Below are positions 7,359-14,323 of a stretch of 14,420 nt of DNA, in pieces. This DNA is from Clostridium sp. UBA1056 (GTDB taxonomy: Bacteria > Bacillota > Clostridia > Clostridiales > Clostridiaceae): NCBI GenBank assembly GCA_002316385.1, contig DCDL01000059.1, positions 64,653 to 79,072 of the forward strand, in the 5' to 3' direction. The position numbers were made by a program, and so were the translations under genes. The notes under the pieces are model-generated. The model searched no databases and was not told the origin of the DNA. It was given only the letters and a program-made list of their open reading frames with translations. The stretch's first letter is position 1. Each line of letters opens with the position of its first letter.

Positions 7359-7625
7359 TGAAGAGGACAGTAGATATGTACATTAATTTACAGAGAGAAG
7401 GCATAGTAGCTGAAATTGCTTTTAAATAAACCATATTGAAGACCACCTCTGAGTGACTCTAATAAAGTCCGTTAACTACGTTACAGTTTTTAAAGTGGTC
7501 CTTTATCTCACTTAATTAAGCTAGCTATATTTTAATTGGCTAACTTTAATAGGATTAAGGACAATTTGGGTGGAACCACGGGTATATCTCGTCCCTTTTC
7601 TTTATGAAAAGTGACGGGTTTTTTT
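7359..7625 (+). promoter_or_regulatory. T-box riboswitch, threonine-specific
   Basis: An RNA leader that senses uncharged tRNA and allows read-through into thrS when threonyl-tRNA is scarce. Visible landmarks in order are GAAGAGGACAGTAGATATG (from 7360), ACAGAGAG (about 7390) and GCTGAAA. The specifier region GAAGACCACCTCTGAGTG (from 7438) is next, then CCGTTAACTACGTTACAG. The T-box core GGGTGGAACCACGG (7568-7581) is followed by a terminator. The specifier codon ACC is threonine, matching the downstream gene; ACC occurs twice in tandem (7442-7444, 7445-7447), so either register gives threonine. The core TGGA should pair with the tRNA acceptor end, with the A facing a U discriminator. The core has ACCACG where ACCGCG is commoner. 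Confidence 0.95.
7590..7625 (+). terminator. T-box-controlled transcription terminator before thrS
   Basis: CGTCCCTTTTC (7590-7600) pairs with GAAAAGTGACG (7606-7616), with one C/T mismatch, over a 5-base loop. A run of seven T (7619-7625) follows. This is the terminator alternative to the antiterminator formed by the T-box core just upstream. Confidence 0.88.
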
Positions 7626-7641
7626 ATTTATATAAGATGAA

Positions 7642-7708
7642 ACTCCATCTCACATACGTTCGGTGGAGTAAGTTCGAGGGACCAAATCAAAGATTTGGAT
7701 TCTCACTT
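7642..7708 (+). other. Two-hairpin structured element between T-box and thrS
   Basis: After the T-box terminator there is further structure that the riboswitch does not need. Hairpin 1 is ACTCCA (7642-7647) with TGGAGT (7664-7669). Hairpin 2 is a three-step helix: AAGT (7670-7673) with ACTT (7705-7708), GAG (7676-7678) with CTC (7702-7704), and CCAAATC (7682-7688) with GATTTGG (7692-7698) closing an AAA loop. It is richer in G and C than the flanks and has no T-tract. It might be a dispersed intergenic repeat, an RNA processing or stabilising site, or an inserted small element. It ends about 30 bases before the thrS ribosome site. Confidence 0.6.
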
Positions 7709-7752
7709 AAAGTTTTTGGTTATAATATTAGATATAGAAGGGAGATTTTCAA

Positions 7753-9690
7753 ATGATTAAAATTACTTTAAAAGATGGATCTATTAAAGAACTAGAACAT
7801 GAAATGAGTATTATTGAAATTGCTAAAAGTATTTCTGAAGGGCTTGCTAGAGTAGCTACAGCTGGAACTGTAAATGGAAAAACTGTAGACCTTCGTTATA
7901 TAGTTAAAGAGGACTGTGAATTAAATATATTAACCTTTAATGATGATGAAGGTAAAAGAGCCTTTAGGCACACAGCTGCCCATATTTTATCACAAGCTGT
8001 TAAAAGGCTATTCCCTGAGGCAAAGCTTGCTATAGGACCTGCTATAGATAATGGTTTCTACTATGACTTCGATCTTGAAGGTGGATTTACTAATGAAGAT
8101 CTAGAAAAAATAGAAGCTGAGATGAAAAAAATAGTTAAGGAAGATTTAGCAATAGAATGCTTTAAGCTTCCAAGAGATGAAGCTATTAGATTTATGAATG
8201 AAAAAGATGAGCCTTATAAAGTAGAACTTATTGAAGATCTACCAGAAGGTGAAATTATAACTTTCTATAAGCAAGGAGAATTCACTGATCTTTGTGCTGG
8301 TCCTCACTTAATGACTACAAAACCAGTTAAAGCTATAAAGCTAACTAAACTTGCAGGTGCTTACTGGAGAGGAAATGAAAAAAACAAAATGCTTGCTCGT
8401 ATTTACGGAACTGCTTTCACAAAAAAAGCTGAGCTAGATGAATATTTAGAAGCTGTAGAAGAGGCTAAAAAACGTGATCATAATAAACTTGGAAGGGAAC
8501 TTAAATTATTTACTACTTCTGAACCAATAGGTCAAGGCCTTCCTCTTCTAATGCCTAAGGGTGCTAGAATTGTCCAACTTCTTCAAAGATGGGTTGAGGA
8601 TGAAGAGCAAAAAAGAGGTTACCTTTTAACTAAAACACCTCTGATGGCTAAGAGTGATTTATATAAAATATCTGGCCACTGGGATCACTACAAAGATGGA
8701 ATGTTTGTACTTGGTAATGAAGAAAAGGATAATGAGGTATTTGCATTAAGACCTATGACTTGTCCATTCCAATTTACAGTTTATAAAGCTGAATCTAAGA
8801 GCTACAGAGATTTACCTTTAAGATATGCTGAGACTTCTACACTATTTAGAAATGAATCTTCTGGAGAAATGCATGGATTAATTCGTGTAAGACAATTTAC
8901 AATTTCTGAAGGTCACCTTGCATGCAGACCTGATCAACTTGAAGATGAATTTAGGGGTGTAGTTGATTTAATCAACTATATGCTTGATACTCTGGGTCTT
9001 GGAGAAGATATTAGCTACAGATTATCTCTATGGGATGAAAATAATAAAGAAAAATATATTGGAGAACCTGAAGCTTGGGATGCAGTTCAGAATAAAATGA
9101 GAGAAATTTTAAATAACCTTGGAATTGAGTATACTGAAGCTGTTGGTGAAGCTGCTTTCTATGGACCTAAACTTGACCTTCAAATCAAAAATGTTCATGG
9201 TAAGGAAGACACTATAATCACAGCTCAAATAGACTTTTCCCTAGCTGAAAGATTTGGAATGACTTATGTAGATAAGGACGGTCAAGAAAAATACCCTTAC
9301 GTTATTCATAGAACTTCTATTGGCTGCTATGAAAGGACTCTTGCTCTTCTTATTGAAAAATATGCTGGAGCATTCCCAGTATGGCTTGCACCAGTTCAAG
9401 TTAAACTACTTCCAATTTCCGAGAAGTATCATGACTATGCTGATGAGGTTTATGCTGAACTTAAGAAAAATAACATTAGAGTTGAAGTTGATTACAGAGC
9501 TGAAAAAATCGGTTATAAGATCAGAGAAGCTCGTAACGAAAGAGCTCCTTACATTTTAGTTGTGGGTGAAAAAGAAGCCGAAAATAAAGAAGTCGCTGTA
9601 AGAAGCCGTAAAAATGGTGATGAAGGTTCAATTTCTCTAAATAACTTCATCGAAAGAGTTCTTAAAGAGATTGAATCTAAAGAAAGATAA
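7753..9690 (+). CDS. thrS: Threonyl-tRNA synthetase
   Basis: Cytoplasmic class II synthetase that charges tRNA-Thr. In 645 residues the order is a TGS domain (about 1-62), the editing domain with HTAAH (His73, His77) and DLCAGPH (Cys181, His185), the catalytic core, and the anticodon-binding domain (about 545-645). Zinc ligands of the active site are visible: Cys337 in RPMTCPF, His388 in ISEGH and His519 in VIHR. Motif 2 is TSTLFRNESSGEMHGLIRVR; motif 3 is IGCYERTLALLIE. The region normally reading FTQDDAH is FTISEGH here, a variant that keeps the zinc histidine. GAAGGGAG about 8 bases before ATG supports the start. Expression is governed by the T-box leader upstream. It is a single-gene unit closed by the terminator at 9717-9750. 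Confidence 0.96.
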   Translation: MIKITLKDGSIKELEHEMSIIEIAKSISEGLARVATAGTVNGKTVDLRYIVKEDCELNILTFNDDEGKRAFRHTAAHILSQAVKRLFPEAKLAIGPAIDNGFYYDFDLEGGFTNEDLEKIEAEMKKIVKEDLAIECFKLPRDEAIRFMNEKDEPYKVELIEDLPEGEIITFYKQGEFTDLCAGPHLMTTKPVKAIKLTKLAGAYWRGNEKNKMLARIYGTAFTKKAELDEYLEAVEEAKKRDHNKLGRELKLFTTSEPIGQGLPLLMPKGARIVQLLQRWVEDEEQKRGYLLTKTPLMAKSDLYKISGHWDHYKDGMFVLGNEEKDNEVFALRPMTCPFQFTVYKAESKSYRDLPLRYAETSTLFRNESSGEMHGLIRVRQFTISEGHLACRPDQLEDEFRGVVDLINYMLDTLGLGEDISYRLSLWDENNKEKYIGEPEAWDAVQNKMREILNNLGIEYTEAVGEAAFYGPKLDLQIKNVHGKEDTIITAQIDFSLAERFGMTYVDKDGQEKYPYVIHRTSIGCYERTLALLIEKYAGAFPVWLAPVQVKLLPISEKYHDYADEVYAELKKNNIRVEVDYRAEKIGYKIREARNERAPYILVVGEKEAENKEVAVRSRKNGDEGSISLNNFIERVLKEIESKER

Positions 9691-9716
9691 TTTTTTACAA
9701 ATTTAAATTTGTATTT

Positions 9717-9750
9717 AAGGACTGAGAAAATCTCAGTCCTTTTTATTTTT
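9717..9750 (+). terminator. Intrinsic terminator of thrS
   Basis: AAGGACTGAGA (9717-9727), loop AAA and TCTCAGTCCTT (9731-9741) form a perfect 11-base stem. TTTATTTTT follows: a textbook intrinsic terminator 27 bases after the thrS stop. A small palindrome ACAAATTTAAATTTGT (9697-9712) precedes it. Confidence 0.93.
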
Positions 9751-9780
9751 AAATAAGTAAATTATTTTCTCCTTTATATA

Positions 9781-9803
9781 CAAAAGAGCTATTTTGAAAT
9801 AGC
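9781..9803 (-). terminator. Candidate terminator of the regulator-peptide operon
   Basis: GCTATTTTGAAATAGC (9788-9803) is an inverted repeat that, read on the minus strand, is followed by TCTTTTG. It lies 40 bases after the stop of the peptide gene. The stem is AT-rich and the tail short, so it is probably a weak terminator. A similar AAAATAGC recurs at 9816-9823 and again near 10010-10017. Confidence 0.45.
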
Positions 9804-9843
9804 ATTAATCCATTTTAAAATAGCACTTCTATTAAACTATAGG

Positions 9844-9975
9844 TTATAGTAATACTCTTGAGCTAATACATCCCATAAGTGGTGGATGTTCGTTACTTTT
9901 AGGGATATCAATAATGGTTCCCGTTAGTAAAATAAAAACTCCTAATACACATATTCTTTTACAAAATTTCTTCAT
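9844..9975 (-). CDS. Putative secreted signalling-peptide precursor (RRNPP partner)
   Basis: A 43-codon gene, MKKFCKRICV to ISSRVLL, lying 45 bases downstream of the TPR regulator on the same strand. The N-terminus is basic (K2, K3, K6, R7), and a hydrophobic stretch follows at about residues 8-24, as in a secretion signal. The short polar tail KSNEHPPLMGCISSRVLL contains two prolines, one glycine and one cysteine. The ribosome site AGGAGGTGAT (9992-9983) is a perfect anti-16S match with 7-base spacing, which strongly argues that this small frame is translated. The position, size and layout are those of Phr/NprX/PapR-type precursors, which are exported, trimmed and re-imported to bind the neighbouring regulator. 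I cannot say which residues form the mature peptide; PPLMG and the final residues are the obvious candidates. Confidence 0.78.
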   Translation of the reverse strand: MKKFCKRICVLGVFILLTGTIIDIPKSNEHPPLMGCISSRVLL

Positions 9976-10020
9976 ATATAATATCACCTCCTATATATAT
10001 ATATTACTAAAATAGCAAAT

Positions 10021-11313
10021 TTATTCTAATAAGCTTTGTATCATATATAAGCATTTTTCAGCTTTTTCATATTCTTTATTCTTAAAATAAAACTTTTGTA
10101 ATTTAATATAATATTTTATCTTTAAATCTACATTATTAATATGTTTTAAAATATCAATTGCAGATTCCATAATCTTTTCTATCTCTTTCTTCATATCTAA
10201 TTCATAATAAACTTTTTCTAGGAGTTCATATCCTTTAAATATATATTCATAATCATTGTATTCACTTGCTTTTTCTAGCCCTAGCTCTATTATCATTATA
10301 GCTTCGTCATAAAGTTTTTTATTAATATATATATTGGATTTTTCAATCAAAGTATGTGATACATTCTTATTATCAACCTTGTTTCTAATATGTTGAGATT
10401 TATTATAATAATCTAAGGCCTTAGACAATTCTTCTTTTTTTGTGTATAAAGATCCCAGATTACTATATATAAGACCCAACAACTTAATACTTTCATCATC
10501 ATTTCCCTTTATTAACTCAATTAAGTTCCTAAGAATTATAATAGCATTATCTATTTCATTTAAACCTTCATAACAGTTAGCTTTTAGTATATTTGCATAA
10601 ACATAATTTAAGAAATATTTTTCTATTCCAAACTTTTCAGTAAATTCATTTGTAATATCTATAGCTTCTTTAAACTTATTTATACAGCTATATCCTATTG
10701 CTAAATTGTATATAGCATACATCAATATCTTTTCTTCCTTAAACACTTCAGCATTATATATAGCTTTATTGAAATATACAATAGATTCTTCATAATCAAG
10801 AAGTAAGAATTTACAATAACCCAATCTATTATAAACGTAACATATTTCCGGATTTAAGCCATCTCCCCTTAAAATGTCCATTGAATAAAAATAGCTTTTG
10901 TATGCTTCTAGATATTGATTTTCTTCAAAATAAATATCTCCTTTTTTTCTATGTACCTTAGCCTCAATTACATTTAAACTGTATTTTTCTCCTATATTCA
11001 TAATTTTATTTAATTGATCTATGGACAAATCATTTTCAAGGATTTTTTCACAGTATAATCTAGCATCGTCTTTTATACTTCTTGAAAAATAATCTTCTTC
11101 TAATTCTAAATCTAATCCTAATTCTTTAGCTTTCTTCATAAATTTCTCAGCAATAATCCTTGATGCTTGTAATGTAATATTTCTTCTTCCATTTTCTAAT
11201 AACCCTAAATATCCTCTGGTAAAGTGAAGATCTTGAAATTCTTGTTGTGTCATTTTTAATTGCTTTCTTAATAATTTTATCTTTTCATTTCCACTCATAA
11301 ATTCCATATTCAT
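10021..11313 (-). CDS. RRNPP-type HTH/TPR quorum-sensing regulator
   Basis: A transcription regulator expected to bind DNA through its N-terminus and a small re-imported peptide through its C-terminal repeats. In 430 residues, a helix-turn-helix of the XRE/Cro type spans about 10-65 (KLLRKQLKMTQQEFQDL, FTRGYLGLLENGRRNITL). About 340 residues of tandem TPR helices follow, e.g. AEVFKEEKILMYAIYNLAIG, LGLIYSNLGSLYTKKEELSK and LDMKKEIEKI. This matches the size and order of NprR, PlcR and the clostridial Qsr proteins. No receiver, kinase or aspartyl-phosphatase motif is visible. ATG 11313 is the first possible start because a TAG lies two codons upstream, yet the best ribosome site (GAGAGGGG, 11336-11329) is 15 bases away. 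Weak translation is therefore likely. Its downstream partner is the peptide gene at 9844-9975; its divergent neighbour is the M4 protease. Confidence 0.85.
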   Translation of the reverse strand: MNMEFMSGNEKIKLLRKQLKMTQQEFQDLHFTRGYLGLLENGRRNITLQASRIIAEKFMKKAKELGLDLELEEDYFSRSIKDDARLYCEKILENDLSIDQLNKIMNIGEKYSLNVIEAKVHRKKGDIYFEENQYLEAYKSYFYSMDILRGDGLNPEICYVYNRLGYCKFLLLDYEESIVYFNKAIYNAEVFKEEKILMYAIYNLAIGYSCINKFKEAIDITNEFTEKFGIEKYFLNYVYANILKANCYEGLNEIDNAIIILRNLIELIKGNDDESIKLLGLIYSNLGSLYTKKEELSKALDYYNKSQHIRNKVDNKNVSHTLIEKSNIYINKKLYDEAIMIIELGLEKASEYNDYEYIFKGYELLEKVYYELDMKKEIEKIMESAIDILKHINNVDLKIKYYIKLQKFYFKNKEYEKAEKCLYMIQSLLE

Positions 11314-11396
11314 ATTCTACAGTTGAATCCCCTCTCTACCCTTGATTTAATAAGTAATTTTGTATATTTACCTTTAAGCCATATAATTTAAAATAC

Positions 11397-11425
11397 ATTA
11401 TACTATAAATTCCATACTCCATCTA
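11397..11425 (-). promoter_or_regulatory. Candidate promoter of the RRNPP regulator
   Basis: A perfect TATAAT on the minus strand (11402-11397) is preceded by 17 bases and a poor -35, TAGATG (11425-11420). The palindrome 11425-11439 abuts the -35, as expected of a regulated promoter. The leader to the start codon would be about 75 bases. Confidence 0.35.
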
Positions 11426-11439
11426 TACATCTTATGTAT
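11425..11439. promoter_or_regulatory. Palindromic candidate operator, regulator side
   Basis: ATACAT-CTT-ATGTAT is a perfect 6-base inverted repeat with a 3-base centre. A related palindrome, TACAT-T-ATGTA, occurs at 11531-11541 in the same intergenic region. The shared TACAT/ATGTA half-site in both makes a dimeric helix-turn-helix target plausible. The different spacing is a caution. Confidence 0.4.
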
Positions 11440-11530
11440 CACAAATAAACATATTCTATAGATGCCATATTTTTTTAAAATTTTATAAGTTAAATAAAAT
11501 TGAAACTTTTAATAAATATGATTTTTATGA

Positions 11531-11567
11531 TACATTATGTAACTATTTTTGTTTCACTGTAAAGTGA
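11531..11567. promoter_or_regulatory. Candidate operator region upstream of the M4 protease
   Basis: Two inverted repeats lie close together: TACAT-T-ATGTA (11531-11541) and TCACT-GTAA-AGTGA (11554-11567). The second is 10 bases before the TTGACA at 11577, a typical position for an activator site. Binding by the neighbouring RRNPP regulator is inferred from position only. Confidence 0.4.
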
Positions 11568-11576
11568 TAAATCAAT

Positions 11577-11621
11577 TTGACAGAAAGTTTTTGTGGTAAA
11601 TTTGATACAACATTATATAAT
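11577..11621 (+). promoter_or_regulatory. Promoter region of the M4 protease gene
   Basis: A perfect TTGACA (11577-11582) is followed after 18 bases by TTTGAT (11601-11606), a 4-of-6 -10. A perfect TATAAT (11616-11621) lies further on, but its -35 position (TTGTGG at 11591-11596, 19-base spacer) is poor. Either reading gives an imperfect promoter that could need an activator. Confidence 0.45.
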
Positions 11622-11651
11622 AAAAGTATAAACTGTTAGGAGAGGATATTA

Positions 11652-13325
11652 ATGAAAAAAAGACTAATTTCAATTCTTGCAACCTTAGCTTTGACTATAA
11701 CTTTCACTTTAAATCCTATAAGTGTACAAGGTCTAGAAGGCCCTAACAAAAGTAAATCAGATATTTTAAACGAATTTAAGGAGCTAAATAACGGAAACGA
11801 AAAAGTGTATATGGATAGTAACGATGGAATGCAACTATTTATAAGTGGTATACTATCTGAAACTGTGGATCCATCATCTAGTAGTGTAATAGATTTTTTA
11901 AATGAAAATATAGCACTATTTGACATGCAAAATATAGAAAGCAACTTTTCTCTTATTAGCATAGAAGAAGATGATTTAGGATTCACTCATGTAAAACTTC
12001 AACAAACCTTTGATGGTAAAGAAGTTTATGGTAAAACTATAACTGCTCACTTTGACCAGTATGGAGTTATTACCGGATTGACAGGAACTTTAGAAAATAG
12101 GATAACCTCCGTAACTAAAGAGACAGATGACCCTATTACTGCTGATGAAGCTATAGAAATAGCTAAAGGTTCTAAGACCTTTACTGAATTAACAGAGGAA
12201 GTCAAAGCTGAAAATTATATATACTTTGATAACCAAACTGCTTATGAAGTTTATAGAGTAACACTTGCTTATGATCTTCCTGAAATAGAAAGCTGGGAAA
12301 TCTTTGTAGATGCATATAGTGGTAATATTATAGCATCTAAGAGTTTAATAAGAGAAGCTGGTCCAGTTACAGGTACAGGTACTGCTGTAAATGGTAGCAC
12401 AAGAAATTTAAATTTATATCAAAACGCAACTACCTCATACCAATTAAAAGATACTACTAAACCTATGACTGGAACTATAAACACTTATACAGCTAACTAT
12501 AGAAGCACAACAACTGGAACTTTAATGACAAGCCCTAGTACAACTGTTTCTGACCCTGCTGCTGTAAGCGCTCATAGTTATGCAGAAGTTGTATATGATT
12601 TTTATAAAAATATATTTAATAGAAATAGTTTAGATAACAGAGGCATGTCAATAAATTCTATTGTCCATTACGGTCGTAATTATAATAATGCTTTTTGGAA
12701 TGGATATAAAATGATTTATGGCGATGGTGATGGCTCATATTTTACCTTCCTATCAGGAGATCTTGATGTAGTGGCTCATGAAATGACTCATGGAGTAACT
12801 TCAAATTCTGCAAATCTTGCTTATGAAAATCAATCTGGCGCATTAAATGAATCTATGTCAGATGTTTTAGGTGTTCTAGTACAAACCTACGACAAGTACA
12901 ATGTTGCAAATGGTGGTCAATGGACATTCAATTCTTCTGATTGGGTAGTTGGAGATGAAATATATACTCCTAAAGTAGCTGGTGATGCATTAAGAAGCTT
13001 ATCAAATCCTACACTTTACGATCAACCAGCTCACATGAATAATTATCAAAACCTACCAAACACAGAAGATGGAGATTGGGGTGGAGTTCACATTAATTCT
13101 GGTATTCCTAATAAAGCTGCTTATTTAGTTGCTCAAAATATAGGATGCGAAAAAACTGCTCGTATATATTATAGAGCACTAACTGTTTATTTTAACTCTA
13201 CTACAAACTTCTCTCAATCAAGACTTGGTTTGATACAAGCTGCTACAGATTTATATGGAACCAATTCAACTGAAGCTCAAGCAGTATCTAATGCTTTCAC
13301 ATCAGTTGGTATACTAGGCAAGTAG
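11652..13325 (+). CDS. Secreted neutral metalloprotease, thermolysin family (M4)
   Basis: An extracellular zinc endopeptidase made as a pre-pro-enzyme of 557 residues. The signal peptide covers about 1-28 (MKKRLISILATLALTITFTL). A long propeptide of the FTP/PepSY type (to about 235; e.g. TFDGKEVYGKTITAHFDQYG) inhibits and folds the enzyme until it is removed. The catalytic domain carries HEMTH at 376-380, giving zinc ligands His376 and His380 and catalytic Glu377. The third ligand is Glu400 in GALNESMSD, and the active-site His480 is in GGVHINSGIPNKAAY. No C-terminal PPC or other extra domain is present. The AGGAGAGG ribosome site just upstream supports the start. It is divergent from an RRNPP regulator, an arrangement that suggests cell-density control, as NprR controls nprA in Bacillus. 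It ends at the hairpin 13347-13390. Confidence 0.94.
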   Translation: MKKRLISILATLALTITFTLNPISVQGLEGPNKSKSDILNEFKELNNGNEKVYMDSNDGMQLFISGILSETVDPSSSSVIDFLNENIALFDMQNIESNFSLISIEEDDLGFTHVKLQQTFDGKEVYGKTITAHFDQYGVITGLTGTLENRITSVTKETDDPITADEAIEIAKGSKTFTELTEEVKAENYIYFDNQTAYEVYRVTLAYDLPEIESWEIFVDAYSGNIIASKSLIREAGPVTGTGTAVNGSTRNLNLYQNATTSYQLKDTTKPMTGTINTYTANYRSTTTGTLMTSPSTTVSDPAAVSAHSYAEVVYDFYKNIFNRNSLDNRGMSINSIVHYGRNYNNAFWNGYKMIYGDGDGSYFTFLSGDLDVVAHEMTHGVTSNSANLAYENQSGALNESMSDVLGVLVQTYDKYNVANGGQWTFNSSDWVVGDEIYTPKVAGDALRSLSNPTLYDQPAHMNNYQNLPNTEDGDWGGVHINSGIPNKAAYLVAQNIGCEKTARIYYRALTVYFNSTTNFSQSRLGLIQAATDLYGTNSTEAQAVSNAFTSVGILGK

Positions 13326-13346
13326 TTTTCCTATTATAAATAAAAT

Positions 13347-13390
13347 AAACCTCTATATCTAAATAATAATATAATTAGATATAGAGGTTT
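13347..13390. terminator. Bidirectional terminator between M4 protease and C39-like gene
   Basis: AAACCTCTATATCTAA (13347-13362) and TTAGATATAGAGGTTT (13375-13390) form a perfect 16-base stem with a 12-base AT loop. TATTT continues on the plus side and TATTTTATTT on the minus side, so it can serve both converging genes. The minus-strand stop lies only a few bases away, at 13394. Confidence 0.85.
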
Positions 13391-13393
13391 TAT

Positions 13394-14323
13394 TTACTTA
13401 TAATATGATAATGCTTTCTTACCCATTTTAGTCCAAACAGACTTAAATGTTTCCTTATCTATTTTATCATTTTTTACTCCAGTTAATGGATCATTATAAT
13501 ATATGTAATCTTCATCCATACCTGTTAACAATACTGCATGCTGAGGATAATAAGAGTTTATAGCTTCTCCATTACTTGTCCAAGTATGAGATAATTTTGG
13601 TTCAATGAACTTAGATGTTATCCATACCACAATAGGCCTTCCACTTGACAATATCTTTTCTAATTCACTATAATCAGAACCTGTTAAGTCTAGTGCTTTA
13701 CCAGGTAAATATTCATTTATTACCGGTGCCAGAGCTACAGGATCAATGGAGTATCCCGGAGTTTTTCCCGTTATATCTCCAACAAATCCTAATCTAGGAT
13801 TTCCCCATTCTATTATATTTTCTTCAGAATCATACTTGATTGGTGTTGAGTCTCTTTTTACTTTTTCAATCACTGAATCTTTATTCACATTAACCCCTGC
13901 ATAGTTTAGCATCATAGTTAATGATGTTGCTTCACATCCATTTTTGTATTCCGGCAACTGATTAATTATTTCTACATCAAGGATTATATTCTTTGATGGA
14001 TTTAATTCTCTCTCTAATTCCTCTTTCTTTTTTTGAAGTTCCTCTTCTTTTAAACGCTGTTCCTCAGCTTTTCTAGCTTCTGCCTCTTCTTTTGCTTTTC
14101 TTTTAGCTTCTTTCTTTTCTTCTTTTTGTCTCTTCTTTTCTTCCTTTTCTAATTTAACTTCCTCCTCGTAGCTCATATAACTAACATTTCCTTTACTAGC
14201 TAAAAAGTTCATATGATCTTGGAGTACGCTAACTTTTTTACTTTCATATATAAATATTCTAAATGTAAATGCTAATGCAAAAAAGGAAAGTGCTAGTACA
14301 AACAATTTTAAAAACTTTTTCAT
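13394..14323 (-). CDS. Membrane-anchored C39-like cysteine peptidase on a charged stalk
   Basis: Extracytoplasmic protein of 309 residues. A hydrophobic anchor or uncleaved signal lies at about 3-25 (FLKLFVLALSFFALAFTF). An extremely charged helical stalk follows at about 52-108, rich in K, E, R and A. The C-terminal domain (about 113-309) is of the peptidase C39-like family 2. The papain-like triad is visible: Cys130 in NGCEATSLTM, His262 in QHAVLLTG and Asp278 in YYNDPLTG. The frame is open 8 codons further, but ATG 14323 has GGAGG 7 bases upstream and opens directly into the anchor, so I choose it. Substrate unknown; family members are mostly uncharacterised, and bacteriocin processing is not implied because no ABC transporter is attached. 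Confidence 0.83.
   Translation of the reverse strand: MKKFLKLFVLALSFFALAFTFRIFIYESKKVSVLQDHMNFLASKGNVSYMSYEEEVKLEKEEKKRQKEEKKEAKRKAKEEAEARKAEEQRLKEEELQKKKEELERELNPSKNIILDVEIINQLPEYKNGCEATSLTMMLNYAGVNVNKDSVIEKVKRDSTPIKYDSEENIIEWGNPRLGFVGDITGKTPGYSIDPVALAPVINEYLPGKALDLTGSDYSELEKILSSGRPIVVWITSKFIEPKLSHTWTSNGEAINSYYPQHAVLLTGMDEDYIYYNDPLTGVKNDKIDKETFKSVWTKMGKKALSYYK

Noticed and set aside
9320..9559. Second plus-strand frame inside thrS
   Set aside because: Out-of-frame shadow of the ThrS catalytic and anticodon domains with no ribosome site of its own.
11636..11986. Minus-strand frame overlapping the start of the M4 protease gene
   Set aside because: Antisense to the signal peptide and propeptide; the protease reading has a ribosome site, signal peptide and complete zinc motifs.
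13394..14323. Bacteriocin-processing C39 peptidase and an associated bacteriocin
   Set aside because: No ABC transporter domain or double-glycine leader peptide gene is visible; the domain is the broader C39-like type.
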